Origin: Pseudoscleropodium purum
Lineage: Eukaryota; Streptophyta; Bryopsida; Hypnales; Brachytheciaceae
DNA: 64,000 nucleotides
Assembly: GCA_963969395.1 (NCBI GenBank)
Contig: OZ017795.1
Coordinates: forward strand, 17,298,001 to 17,362,000
Direction of reading: 5' to 3'
Each line of letters starts with the position of its first letter. Position 1 is the stretch's first letter. The notes beneath the pieces were generated by a model. The model searched no databases. It saw nothing but the letters and a program-made list of their open reading frames with translations, and had not been told where the DNA came from. This document shows positions 11,041 through 21,776 of the stretch, piece by piece. The translations under genes and the position numbers were made by a program.

Positions 11041-12556
11041 TAAACTCTTATTTTTGCTTTAGCCAATTGTTAGTTTTGTATTTTCATTAGTGACTTTTAC
11101 CAATTAGTAGTGTAGTTTAGGAGTTTACCAATCGGTAGTTACCAATTGAGATTGTAATTTAGCCAATTGGGATTTTAAAGATTTAATTTCCAATGGATAG
11201 TTATGACTTTGGGTAGCCAAGGTCATATGTAGGTGTTTACCAATTGATTTTTTAATTTTTCCATGTAGTGTAGCAGGAGCTCCTTCCAATCGCTAGAGGT
11301 AAAACGATTGTTTTTGTAATTTTGTGTTTGAATTAATACAATAGAAGTTATTAATTGTGAGTCTCTAAGAAATTGTAATTATGTATGTGTAGTATAAACC
11401 CAATAGTTGTCACTTGGGCCTCGGAAATTTCTTTTTCTTGCTTTAGCTCATTTCTAATAGCCTTTTGGGGTTCAAAAGGCTTAAAGAACGTGTTAACATT
11501 GTATTTAAAGAAGTCCCTACAATTGTGGTGTGTTATTTCTAGAAGTCTAGAGGTACTCTAAGCACTTTCAATTACCATTTTGAGTGTCTAAATAGGTGTC
11601 TAGTATGTCGATTAAGAGTTTAAAATAGAATTGAACCATAGTAGACAAAGTCATAGAAGATACTTATTTTAGATTATTACTGAATTTACACAAATTTACC
11701 AATTCACAAGGATATGTACCAAAGATTAAGAAAGGTTTTTTTGGCATAAAAACACACCAAGAGCTCAATGGCAAAATCGGTTTGTGAAGATTTCCTTGTA
11801 CGGGAATGATTCCTCATTGGAGGAATTAAATACAAGGGGTAAAGAATTTAGACCTCTCCACATTTGATACAAATAAACATGTAAACTTGCAATTAACATT
11901 TGGTAGCTTTCTAGAGGTTGCCAAAAAGGTTTGGTAATTTTACGAATTGCAGAAGATGACTCTACAAGAAGTCAACCGCGTTCACTAGCGATTGGAAATT
12001 TATAGAAATTATCTAGGTAGAAACAAAATTCCACTAAAAATTAGGGTAGTGTGTTTTAGCTTAAATAAGCGTCTAGCCACATTTCAAGACATTTCAACAC
12101 TAACAAGTGCTAGAATTGGCAACAACACCTGATTTTAACAATTTTCAAAAACCTTCGATAAGTTGATCAATGTACCAAGTGCATATGGTGTCCAAACAAA
12201 GTAAACTTGGACTATTTTTTTACTATATTAGACCTTATAGACCACCTAAACTAGTCAAAACCTCAAAAAAAGGCAAATTTCAATATTTGGATTTTCTACT
12301 TTTTCATTGGCTTGCGATTTATTGGCTTTTGCTTGCGAAATAGTTTGGAAAGTAGTTTTGATTGTGGATTGGTAGTTACTACCACTTTTCAATGCATTGT
12401 GACACTTTGTATCACATTGCACTAAGATTTTAAAATTTAGGATTTTAAAATTTTAATTTCTACTCCCCTCCCCCTCTTGTAATTTTCAGAAACCATTTGT
12501 TTGATAATCAATATGGGACAATTCATCCCATATCCATACCCGATATTGTATCCATA
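11041..12556. other. AT-rich intergenic DNA, possibly old retrotransposon interior
   Basis: There is no intact frame. Several TACCAATTG-type short repeats occur at 11090-11250. Because it follows a primer-site remnant it may be decayed retrotransposon interior, but no gag or pol motif was recognised. Confidence 0.35.
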
Positions 12557-12724
12557 TTTAGTACATATTTGTATATAATATTGTATCCATATTTTGTATT
12601 TAGTACATATCCATATACGATACTATATCCTTATTTAGTATTTAGTACATATTTGTATATAATATTATATCCATATTCAATATTTAGTACATATTTGTAT
12701 ACAATACTATATCTATATCTAGTA
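12557..12724. repeat. 42-bp tandem repeat, four copies
   Basis: Units start at 12557, 12599, 12641 and 12683, each opening TTTAGTACATAT and containing ATATCC/TATATC variants, with a partial fifth copy. Because 42 is a multiple of three, an 82-codon plus-strand frame across it (12497-12745) gives a 14-residue peptide repeat rich in Tyr, Ile and Leu. That frame is a by-product of the repeat, not a credible gene. Confidence 0.85.
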
Positions 12725-15700
12725 TTTTATACTTGGACGACTTAAATTAAATCTCACAAGATCAACGGCTTATGATTTTTTGAGAAATTAATGGCAATTT
12801 TGAGGGTAAGCATTCAAAAAAAAATCAACAGCCTTGTAAATTTTTTGAGAGAAGGGAGGGGGCAACTAATGCAAACCAAGGTGGTACACCTCTTTTCAGT
12901 GCATTGTAGAAGGTAGGGGATTCATTAGGCTAATTTGGGCCTTCTAAAGACCAAGGCGCAATTGATTTTGCATTTGGAGCATTTCTTCAAAAGTTAAAAC
13001 AATGACAGTAGTAGTGAAGAATTTGATTTGACGTTAATTTGGATTTATGTAGGAGTAGTTGTAGGTAATTTGAGAGGGGTGGGGGGCCTTGGAAAAGTAA
13101 AAAACGCCCTCACCTCTCTCTTTACACCCTTTTTTCATTTATTTCCTTGGTTGTTCGAGACCAAATCCCTTTTTTATATTTTTTTGTTAGGCCAAAACAA
13201 GGCCACATTGTTGGAATTTTGGAAATTTATCAAAAACCTTGTTTGAATTGTGATTTGGAACCATTTTGCTCCTTGATTTCTCTACCATCTTTTGTGTTTG
13301 AGCCCATTTCAAAAGACATTGAGGTCCCTTTGAAGAGCTTGCTAACCACTATGTTTGGAGTCATTTTTGAAGTAATTTGATTGTTTTGGGGTGTTTTTTG
13401 TACTAGCACCAAGGATATTTGAGCCAAATTTTGGCCATGCCATTAGCTTGAATACCTTGAAGCTTTCCTTATCGTATTTCAAGTGTCCTTATTTACTAAC
13501 TTTGTTCCCATTTGAGCTCTTGTGCACAATTTCCAACCATTGGTGTGTGAATATCCCCCTAAAGCCTTGAATTTGGAATACTTGGTCCAAAAAAGTATCG
13601 TTTGAAGTCAATTGGGGAGATTTTAGGTTGGATCTAGGACTCTCAAATGTCCTAGTATAACGGAATTCTTGCAAAAGTATTTTAGGATTTGAGGTTAATC
13701 CCTCTAATATGGCAAAGCTTTCGCCCTTAGTGTTATTCTTTAAAGTTTGTGTCACCTTCCAAAAAATGGTTGAAAGCCCAAGGACGGCGAAGCTTCACTC
13801 CCCCTTAGAATTTTCGCATTCATATTAAGTTTGAAAGTGGCATCCATAGGAACCAATTGTTTCCCATTTTACACTATCTTGTGTGAAAATAAGTTAGAAG
13901 AGAAAAGAAGCCAAAATCAATCTTGTGATTGATTTAATTTTATCCAAAGAAAATTGAGAAGATTATATGTTAAAATCCACTACATGAGCCCTTTTTTGCT
14001 AATTTTCAAGAAGTGAGAAGGTGAAAAGACCAAAATGAGCACACTCAAGTTTGTGGACAATTCCCAAAATTGGAAGTTTGAAGGAAGGGAGAGGCACAGA
14101 CCACCAAGGGAGCAAGCCAGAGCACTAAAGAGCCAACAAAGTCTCAAATCAACCAACTAAAGTCAATTCCCCCCAGCTGATTCAATGTGTTAGCTAATTA
14201 ATTAACAAGCAAATTGATCACCATTTGTTCTTTTGCTTGAATTCTAGCCTTGTAAGCCCACCATCTAGTTCTCAAAAATTTGATCTCTAACATGTCTACA
14301 ACCTAGTTCCAACATCTTGCAATAAAACAAGTGAATTCAAAGTTTGAAGAAAAAATTAGTATAGGATTAAGGTCAAGTTTGTTTTCACAAACAAGGGTAC
14401 ACCATACATTAGGAATAGTTTGACTTCAATGACCCTAGTTAGTATTTGATTAGAAGACAAAAAAAAAGACGAAAATATGGAATATTAGCCTTAGGGATAT
14501 TCTACAAATTAGTTATTAGATAGAAGAAGTCGAACAAGCTTTGTCTTGAGATCTTGTTTGATTCCAAGCAATTTAGCCAACAATTAGTGTTAGATTTGAT
14601 GAGATTTTATTCTCAAAAAAATCTAGAAAAGAAAAAGAGAACACTAGAAAGAAAAAGAAGGGAGAATCAATTGAAGGATGGAGGTTAGGACGTATTCCAA
14701 CTGTCATAGGAGCACACTATACAACATCATAACACTAAAAATTCGACATGGAGGTTGAAGGAGCGCACAACAAAAGGCAAGTTATCATCAACATGGATGA
14801 AATCACTAACACTATAGAATGTGAGGTTAATCATTTAACTTTCATCTCAATTCTCTTGAAATTTTATTAAAAACATTAGAATAGGAATTAAAGTTTGGAT
14901 CAAAGTTGAAAAGTAGAAGGAAAACGAAAAGCTAAAAATACCAAGATAAATCTAGGAGTAGTTAGAAAATTACCATAGTCATTAAAAATCATTCACCTAA
15001 CAAAGTAGTTAGAATTTACTCAAAAATTACTATAGATGAAGAGTAGTGGTAAAATTGGATGAAAAAATAAAAATTCATTAAAAATAATCTTGAAAAGAAT
15101 ATAGCATCTAGAATAAAAATAAAAGTCGAAAAAATAAAAGACAAAGTAATTTACAATTTCAAAGGTAAAAAATTAAAGGTACATTTTGATTAATCATTTG
15201 ATGGTAAAAATTTACTATTAAATCATTTTTATTGTGAAGGTAAAAAAGTAAGAAGATTTTTTTTATCTTGATGGAAGGATAAAATTAGGCCCTCAAAGAT
15301 AAATTACTTAGTCCTAGAAGTTGGATAAAGACCAAAAGTTCAAGTAATAATAAAAATTGTTAGAGGTTTTTACCACTTAAGTCAAAAGATACTTACAAAA
15401 TAATTTTAAATTAGAATCTCGAAGGAATTATTCTTGAGATTTCAAAACCACCTTAACTTCACAAATTGGTCAAAAAATGAAAATGCTAGAGTAGGATGAA
15501 GTTTTAAGGCCAAGTAGAATAGAAATGAATGAAAGTCAACTAAAGTTGATCAAATCAATCTAAATTCAGAATTTAGGTAGGAATTAAAACATAAAAAATA
15601 ATTCAAAAATCAAAAGTGACTTTTGATAGTTAGATTGCTAAAAATTGATGGATGAAGTTTTAGAAGGTAGTTTTAGTATCAAACTTCATCCACAAATATC

Positions 15701-16806
15701 TCCTAAAGAATTAGGTCAAATTGGGATTTCTTTATCATTTTGGAAAGGACAAATTTAGCCCTATGACTTAGGCTATTCAATCTTTCCACTTGACTAACCC
15801 TCATTGGCTCTCAGTTTTAGTTGTTATAACCCAAACCGGCCCCTTTTTACTAACTCTTTGAATTTGGTTAGCAATTACTTAAGGAAAGTGTAGGTAGAAC
15901 AAACAACAAAAAATCCATTGTTTGAAAGGCGTAACTAGATTACATGTTAGATACTCACTAAGAATTTACTATGACAAAGCAACTACAACTTGATTGTGTA
16001 CACTTTATTCCAAGGATAGGAATAAAGCGCTCACATGTGGCTATATCTGTGATGTGTTTATGTGTATCAATTGGAGTGAATTGAAGAGTGTATATGATGA
16101 ACTATGAGAATTACAATTGTGTGTATTAAATTGAGAAATCATAGAGAAGCGATTGGGAGGAAAAATTCATGATAGAAATTGTAATTGAGGAAAGCATGAA
16201 AAATTATTATTAGAAATGATGTATGTATATGAAATTAGTGATTATCAATTTGAGTGGATCTATATTGAATTGAAAGATTGGGAGAATTTAGATTAAAAGA
16301 TAAAATGAGAATTTGGAATGAAGCAATTGAAGAAAGACTGTAACTACTATGTTTAATGTGTGACTCAGGAAGAAACCAACCGGAAAATTTGTATTGAGAG
16401 AACAATGAGACAAAGTTGAATTGAAAACTTTGTATTAAGCTAATTGAGAAGTTAAAGCATTAGAACCAATTGTGGTATTACAAGCTTGAGTATGAATATA
16501 ACCAATCAAAATATCTTGGGTGATTACTATCTATAGTGAATAAAACCAATTGGAAAAAATGATTGAATTGTTGTTAATGAATATTAGAAATAAGAATTGA
16601 AATCGATAAAAATAAAAATAAAAATAAAATAAAAATAAATTAAAAAGACTATAAGATAAAAACAAAAAAGTAGAATTATTGTCAAAAATTGGACAATTTA
16701 AAGATGGAGTGTCAAGACAAAGAGAATAATTTTATGAAGAAAAATAAAGATATAATTGGAGAAAAGATAAAAAGAAATAACAAAGTGGAAAAATTTGGAA
16801 TAAAGA
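12725..16806. other. AT-rich intergenic DNA, no gene recognised
   Basis: About 4 kb. The 13030-13850 part is somewhat less AT-rich and has several overlapping 60-90 codon frames on both strands, none with a recognisable domain. A low-complexity AAATA-type run lies at about 16608-16645. This may be old retrotransposon sequence. Confidence 0.35.
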
Positions 16807-17079
16807 CATTAAAGGATTTTTGGGGTCTAAGAGGGTTGTGAGTTCCTTGTCGTTCTTTAATTGTATGAACTTGTTGAAACTTATTGCTTGATGTGGCAAA
16901 TTAATTGCCACGTTGTTTCCAAAAAAAATTTAACTTTGTTTTTCATTTTAAGAAATTAAAAAATAATAATTTTTTTCAAAAAAAAATTCTGATAGCTTGG
17001 CGTTTTCTTCACTATAAGGTGAATTATGGAGGACAGTTGCTTGAAACGGCTCGCCTGGACCCCAAAAAATCCTCTAATG
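16807..17079. mobile_element. TIR-type MITE, family D, copy 1
   Basis: The ends are CATTAAAGGATTTTTGGGGTC and, in reverse complement, CATTAGAGGATTTTTTGGGG. The interior holds the near-palindrome GTGGCAAATTAATTGCCAC. Copies with the same end type and a similar internal GGCA/TGCCAC block lie at 48272-48520 and 51689-51974. Superfamily unknown. Confidence 0.5.
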
Positions 17080-17400
17080 ATTAGAAAAGAAGAATTGAAA
17101 GAAAATGAGAATTGGAGTGAAATATTGAAGGCCAAGACCAATTTAGTTAATGATAAGTAGTTCTAAAATTGAAAACTCTTATCTATTGATGTAACATAGA
17201 AAGTAAGTACATTCACAATTTTTCAATTGGATCCTTAGGTATATTTTATATTCTAATTTAAAGTAAATTACCTTCTAGAATTTAAACTCTATTTTAGTGT
17301 TTAATTTTGGAAGAAAAATAAAAATTTCATCTATAATCCTAATTACCTCCTATAAATAATACTAATGTATTACTCATGTTCTTCAACACTCTCACTTTGT

Positions 17401-18055
17401 TTATTGCCAAACAATCTTAAACCCATCTTCATACTCAGATTCATTCGAGAGCTTTACCATTTTAGGCTTTATATCAAGAAGTGTACCAATAGATTTGCTA
17501 CCTTCCATGTTGAAGTACTTGAATATGTTCTCAATATACTTGTGTTGATTTATGGTGATGGTATGGTCAGCTCTTGGCCTTTGAAACTCCACCCCAAGGC
17601 AATAGTGTAGTTTACCAAGATTACTCATGTCATATTTGCTCTTCAATATTGTTGTCACTTCCACCATTTTGCTCATAGTATTGGTCATAATGATCAAATC
17701 ATCAACATAGATGATGATAATACCAAATACTCACTTGTTTATTTGATGTAGAGAGAGTGGTCTATATGGCTCTTTATAAAACTCTCCCTTGCAAATAATA
17801 CATCAATGTCTATATAGATGATTACATCAAGGTTTGGATTGAAAAAGGTCGTGACGACATCCATTTGGTGCATTTTCAAGTCCCTAGCTACCCCTATGGC
17901 GGCCATACATCGAACAGTGTAAAATTTGGCCATGGAAGCAAAGTTCTCATTGAAATCCATTCCTTCAACTTGTGAATACCCCTTAGCTATCAACCTTGCC
18001 TTATAGTGCACAATATTACCCAATGCATCTCTTTTGGTGTAAAATTTTCACTTGC
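17401..18055 (-). pseudogene. copia reverse transcriptase fragment
   Basis: The upstream part (18023-17739) has the Ty1/copia RT start, KARLIAKGYSQVEGMDFNE, and a degraded MDVVTTFFN in place of the usual MDVKTAFLNG. The active-site YVDD is intact at 17709-17698, followed by the GKLHYCLGVEF segment in 17697-17401. Stops separate the parts and the region between MDV and YVDD is shortened. It ends at the LTR remnant without RNase H. Confidence 0.8.
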
Positions 18056-18640
18056 GTCTAATACTTGTACGATCATGATGAAGAGAGGGGAGTTCCTAAG
18101 TACCTTTAACCATAAGTAAAGTATACTCTTCTTGCATGGCTTGCTACCACTTGCTTGCACCCACGCTCTTCATGGCATCACCAAAGGTGCATGAATCTCT
18201 TGCATACGCCACATTTACATGCTCCTTTTGTTCTTGAGTAAAGATGTGGTTTTTCTACCATTCTTTAGGTAGTCTACGCACCTTTGTAAAATATCTTGAC
18301 TCCTTGGAAGCATCTTCCTTTTCATCTTTACTTGGTACGAAACTTGGAGATGGATTTAGCTTCTATTTAGGTGTGAGTGGTGTCTCATTATGGTCCTTAT
18401 CATCCTTGGGCAAAGCTTCCATACTTAGAGATTTGTTCACTTCAAACATTGCTTCATCATTACTTCCACTTGGACACATCTCCAAAGCATTGCTAACCCC
18501 TTGCTTGTCTTTCACAAAGGTGACATCTCAACTTTGTAGATTCTTCTTTGTCTCCAAGTACATTAAATCACAAAAGCCTTTCATTACTTGCATGCCTTCC
18601 ACCATGCTTTGAAAGCTCTTTACACTCTTTTCATTGAAGT
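18056..18640 (-). pseudogene. copia linker and pre-integrase remnant, integrase core deleted
   Basis: In the minus-strand frame the pre-integrase helix continues from the far side of the hAT insertion as FNEKSVKSF and VEGMQVM. It then runs directly into an acidic linker (for example PKDDKDHNE) and stops. The D,D-35-E catalytic core is absent, so an internal deletion preceded or accompanied decay. Confidence 0.6.
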
Positions 18641-18926
18641 TAGGGTTGACAAATCAGTACATCCGCCCCAAAATAGCGTCCGTAACCCGGACATCCGCAC
18701 GTCCATCCTCACGGACACCAACGGACGCAACGTCCCTCCCGCCGTCGGAAGGCGGATGGGCGGGGCGGGGCGGACAGATGGGGTGGACGGGGCGGACAGG
18801 GCGGACAGGCGGACGGGGGGGGGGGCAGGCGGATGGGGCGGACGGCGTCCGCGAATGTCAGCGGACGCTGTGAACACATCGTCCGCGTCCGAACGTCCCG
18901 GACGTCCGACCATCCTGTCAACCCTA
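18641..18926. mobile_element. GC-rich hAT-type non-autonomous element inserted in the copia element
   Basis: A 286-bp element with perfect 11-bp ends TAGGGTTGACA...TGTCAACCCTA. It is flanked by an 8-bp target duplication ATTGAAGT (18633-18640 and 18927-18934). Eight-bp duplications and short TIRs starting YAGGG fit the hAT superfamily. The interior is extremely GC-rich against an AT-rich host and full of CGGAC/GTCCG pentamers near both ends, as expected for subterminal transposase-binding motifs. It encodes no transposase. It splits the copia pre-integrase coding region. Confidence 0.9.
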
Positions 18927-19583
18927 ATTGAAGTAGTCCAATTTCTTGTACCAAAGCTCCAAAGATTGTTGGTGAAGTGCTTTTTGTGCCAAACACGTCA
19001 TGCTTGTACCATTCACCAATTTGAACTTCAATTGATACAAATTATTTTTTCTTGGTACCATCACAATCATCTCTCCATTGGGTGCATCCAAAATACAATC
19101 TTGATTGTTGAATTGCACCTTCAAGTCTTGCGACATCAACTTGCTCACCGAGAGCAAATTAATATGCAACTTGGATATATGTAAAGTATTTTGGATGCAA
19201 ATTCTCTTCAATTGGCTTTTCACCTCTACCTCCACCATAATGCAACCTATGCCAATTACATCCACCACGCCATTGTCACCCAAATACATGTTGTAGATGC
19301 TAATAGGTTCATATGTGAGAAATGTTCACATGTGTGGAGTCATATGTTGCATTGCACTGGAATCAATAATCCACTTGAATATGTCGATATTGTTATATCC
19401 ATCATTGGTTGCAAATGCAAAGTCTTCCTCTACCTCTTTCACACTAGCCTTGTTTCTACTCTCTTTCTTGAGCAACCTAGAAAACCTTGCAAGGTGGCTG
19501 GGCTTACCACAATTATAACATGTGTGTGTCTCTTTGTGTAGTTGTGAGCTTCCCCCTTGGCTATATCGAGAGTAGAGTGCCAC
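18927..19583 (-). pseudogene. copia zinc knuckle, protease and pre-integrase region
   Basis: The knuckle CYNCGKPSHLARF is followed by Ser where the last Cys of CX2CX4HX4C should be. The protease site reads WIIDSSAMQHMTP; the catalytic triplet is DSS rather than D-S/T-G. Further on, LLSVSKL and NNLYQLKF, typical of the protease-to-pre-integrase part, precede the helix ending LWYKKLDYFN at the hAT insertion. Stops break the frame, so it is inactive. Confidence 0.75.
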
Positions 19584-19625
19584 ACTTCCTTCATGAGGCT
19601 CATTCTCTTTCCTCTTGGATACCTT

Positions 19626-19913
19626 CTACATCAATTTTGCCGTGATGAAGTCAAGAATGAGCTCCACCATAGGTCTTATCTCCAATGCCGTGATGAGATA
19701 CTCATAAGAAAGTGGCAAGCTCTTAAGCAAAGTCATGACAATGTCTCTATCCATAACAGACACTTCCAAACAAGCTAGTTGGTTCGCAAGCGCCTTCACT
19801 TTGTTGATGTAATCAAGTATGTTTTTGACTTCTTGCATCTTGTACGTAAAGAACTTGCGCAGAATAAAGAGCATGTTGAACAAACTCTTTGTTTCATAGA
19901 TGTTGCAAAACAC
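19626..19913 (-). pseudogene. copia gag (UBN2-type) fragment
   Basis: The roughly 95-residue frame contains DYINKVKALANQLACLE, DIVMTLLKSLPLSYEYLITAL and a final FITAKLM, matching the gag_UBN2 segment of Ty1/copia polyproteins. The N-terminal gag upstream is degraded. Confidence 0.75.
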
Positions 19914-20149
19914 CTTCCATGCCTTCGTTTTTCAACTTGCATGCTCAAACATGTGCAAGTTGTATATTCACAGTATTACAAGCAATCATGGAAAAGGCCT
20001 TCTTGACTTTGACATCCGCATCAGTTGCGGATGTCTCTTCAATGCCCTCCACAATCTCCTACAAGTCCTTCTCAGTCAAAATTGTCTCCATTGAATTTGT
20101 CAATGATCCTCACACCATCTCCTTTACTAATAGCCACGGTAGATGACTC

Positions 20150-20640
20150 TTACTCCAAGTCTCCAAATCTCTCAAATTGGACCTTTAATTAGTCTAAATT
20201 TCTCCCATACACATTCAAGTGCTCTAAATCTCTCAAATTAGACCCCAACTGGTCTAAATTTGTCAAATGTACATTTAAGTGTTCCAAATTTTTCAAATCA
20301 GACCCTAAGTAGTCTAAATCTCTCCAATGCGCATGCAAGTGTTTCAAATCTCTCTATTCAAATCCAAAGTGGTCCAAATCTCTCTAATATATATTCAAAG
20401 GTTTCAAATTTCTCTAATAAAGTCTTAAATGGTGCAAATTTCAAATCAAACTCCAAATGGTCCAAATCTCTCTAATGTACACTCAAAAGCTCCAAATCTC
20501 TAAAATGAATATTCAAAGGCTCCAAATCTCTCAAATAAGGCCCAAAATGATGCAAATTTTTCTAGTGTATTCTCAAATGCTCAAAATTACTCCAATGAAG
20601 CACTAAATGCAAAATAAGCCCCTTTGAAGACTAGGCCAAA
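20150..20640. repeat. Degenerate 60-bp tandem repeats in the copia leader
   Basis: About eight imperfect units contain variants of CAAATCTCTCTAATGTACATTCAA and GACCCCAAGTGGTCTAAAT-like blocks. They lie between the primer site and gag of the copia element. A plus-strand frame at 20260-20475 only mirrors the repeat. Confidence 0.65.
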
Positions 20641-20875
20641 CTCTAGCTCCCAACTAAAACTATGAAGCACCAAATCCGCCTTCTTAAGTACCTATTAAGT
20701 ACAATCAACCTTCAATAAGCACAATTGAGTTTAAAACAAGAAAATACCTCACCAAAAGGTTTAAAACTTAAATATAAATGCTCCAAACAACCCCAAACTT
20801 CACTTGCTCCAAACTCCAATAGTGCTCTTCTAATACACCTTACAATGAGATTTTATCTCTAATAGCAACTCACAT

Positions 20876-21200
20876 GAGTGAGCCCATAACCTATAAAGTA
20901 AAAGAACACCAAGCCAATATATTTTAATGAAAAGGAATCACAAACAAGTGTAAGAAAGGGATGTCAAGTCTAAGATAAGGGCTGTCCTCTTTATAGCCTT
21001 ATTGGTTTAGCTACAAACAACTCAAACTAAGATCATTTCATATTAGAACCTTTTACTAGTAACACTAATGTATTACTTATGTTCTTCAATATATATTAGG
21101 ACCTCCTATAAATAATACTAATATATTATTCTTATTCTTCAACACATACTAGGATCTTCTATAAATATTAATACTAATGTATTACTCATGTTCTTCAACA
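20876..21200 (-). repeat. 5' LTR of the copia element, with three tandem U3 repeats
   Basis: Starts TGTTGAAGAACATGAG on the minus strand. The first 150 bp hold three tandem variants of a unit containing GTAATACATTAGTATTATT and TAGGAGGTCCTA. A TATA-like GGCTATAAAGAGG follows near 21000. The 3' boundary is set by a CTCA just before the primer-site-like sequence and is uncertain by several bases. Confidence 0.55.
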
Positions 21201-21210
21201 AAAACTACCC

Positions 21211-21570
21211 ATGAATCAATCTCATATACAGTTCAAAGAGATGGATGTTAGTGTTACCATTTTTGTACAAAATGTTGACATCTTCATTGAGCTATTGAAA
21301 AAAATAGGAGAATTCATTGACAAGGATTGCGTCTCTAAGTTCTACTTTATTGAAAGAAGTAGAGTTTTGTTTAAGACTCTAGCTACTTTAGTGGCTATGA
21401 TTAGTAGGCGTATAAAAATTTGTGTTGGTTGGGATGATGTAAAAAAAAACTTTTGGGGGCACCACATTCTTGCTAAGGCACTTTTTAATATTTGTCTCCA
21501 TATTCTCATTAGAATGTTGAGATACTATGTCGAAGACAAAGGTGAAAAACATTTTCAGTATGTATATTAG
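21211..21570 (+). CDS. Unrecognised 119-codon open frame
   Basis: Begins with ATG just outside the copia LTR and encodes a hydrophobic, lysine-containing peptide (for example FIELLKKIGEFIDKD, RRIKICVGWDDVKKNFWGHH). It is the longest ATG-initiated frame in the AT-rich part of the window, but I recognise no domain. A second, differently phased frame follows (21573-21776). It could be decayed transposon or gene sequence, or chance. Confidence 0.15.
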   Translation: MNQSHIQFKEMDVSVTIFVQNVDIFIELLKKIGEFIDKDCVSKFYFIERSRVLFKTLATLVAMISRRIKICVGWDDVKKNFWGHHILAKALFNICLHILIRMLRYYVEDKGEKHFQYVY

Positions 21571-21776
21571 TATTGTGTATAGAGTGTTTGCCTCAAGAAA
21601 ACACAAGGATTTTGGTTACAACCAGAAATGGCTTAGATATGAAAAAAAATCGTAGGATGATAAAAGCAAGTAAGCTTGTCACCCGCAAATTCACCCTATT
21701 AACAATCCACAATGTAATAAAGAAGATGGAAATGAATGAGTTTGTGATGGCAAATCCACCAACTAAATTAAAATGA

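Larger units (their letters stand above)
17346..21200 (-). mobile_element. Degraded Ty1/copia retrotransposon, minus strand
   Basis: Reading the minus strand: a 5' LTR (21200 to about 20876), a primer-site-like TGCTATTAGAGA (20867-20856), a leader made of degenerate tandem repeats, gag, zinc knuckle, protease, pre-integrase and reverse transcriptase fragments, then a 43-bp 3' LTR remnant (17388-17346) starting TGTTGAAGAACATGAG like the 5' LTR. The copia order (protease and integrase ahead of RT) is clear. The integrase catalytic core and RNase H are missing, frames carry stops, and a hAT-type element has inserted at 18641. It cannot move by itself. Confidence 0.85.

Noticed and set aside
12497..12745. 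82-codon plus-strand open frame with a 14-residue repeat
   Set aside because: It is explained by the 42-bp tandem repeat; no start context, family or neighbouring gene supports it.
18588..19184. 198-codon plus-strand open frame, the longest in the window
   Set aside because: It spans the hAT-type element and antisense copia sequence; GC-rich DNA without stops plus antisense retrotransposon explains it.
21573..21776. Phrase RILVTTRNGLDM resembling an NB-ARC motif of plant resistance proteins
   Set aside because: One short phrase only; no P-loop, GLPL or MHD-type motif before or after it, and the frame is brief and AT-rich.
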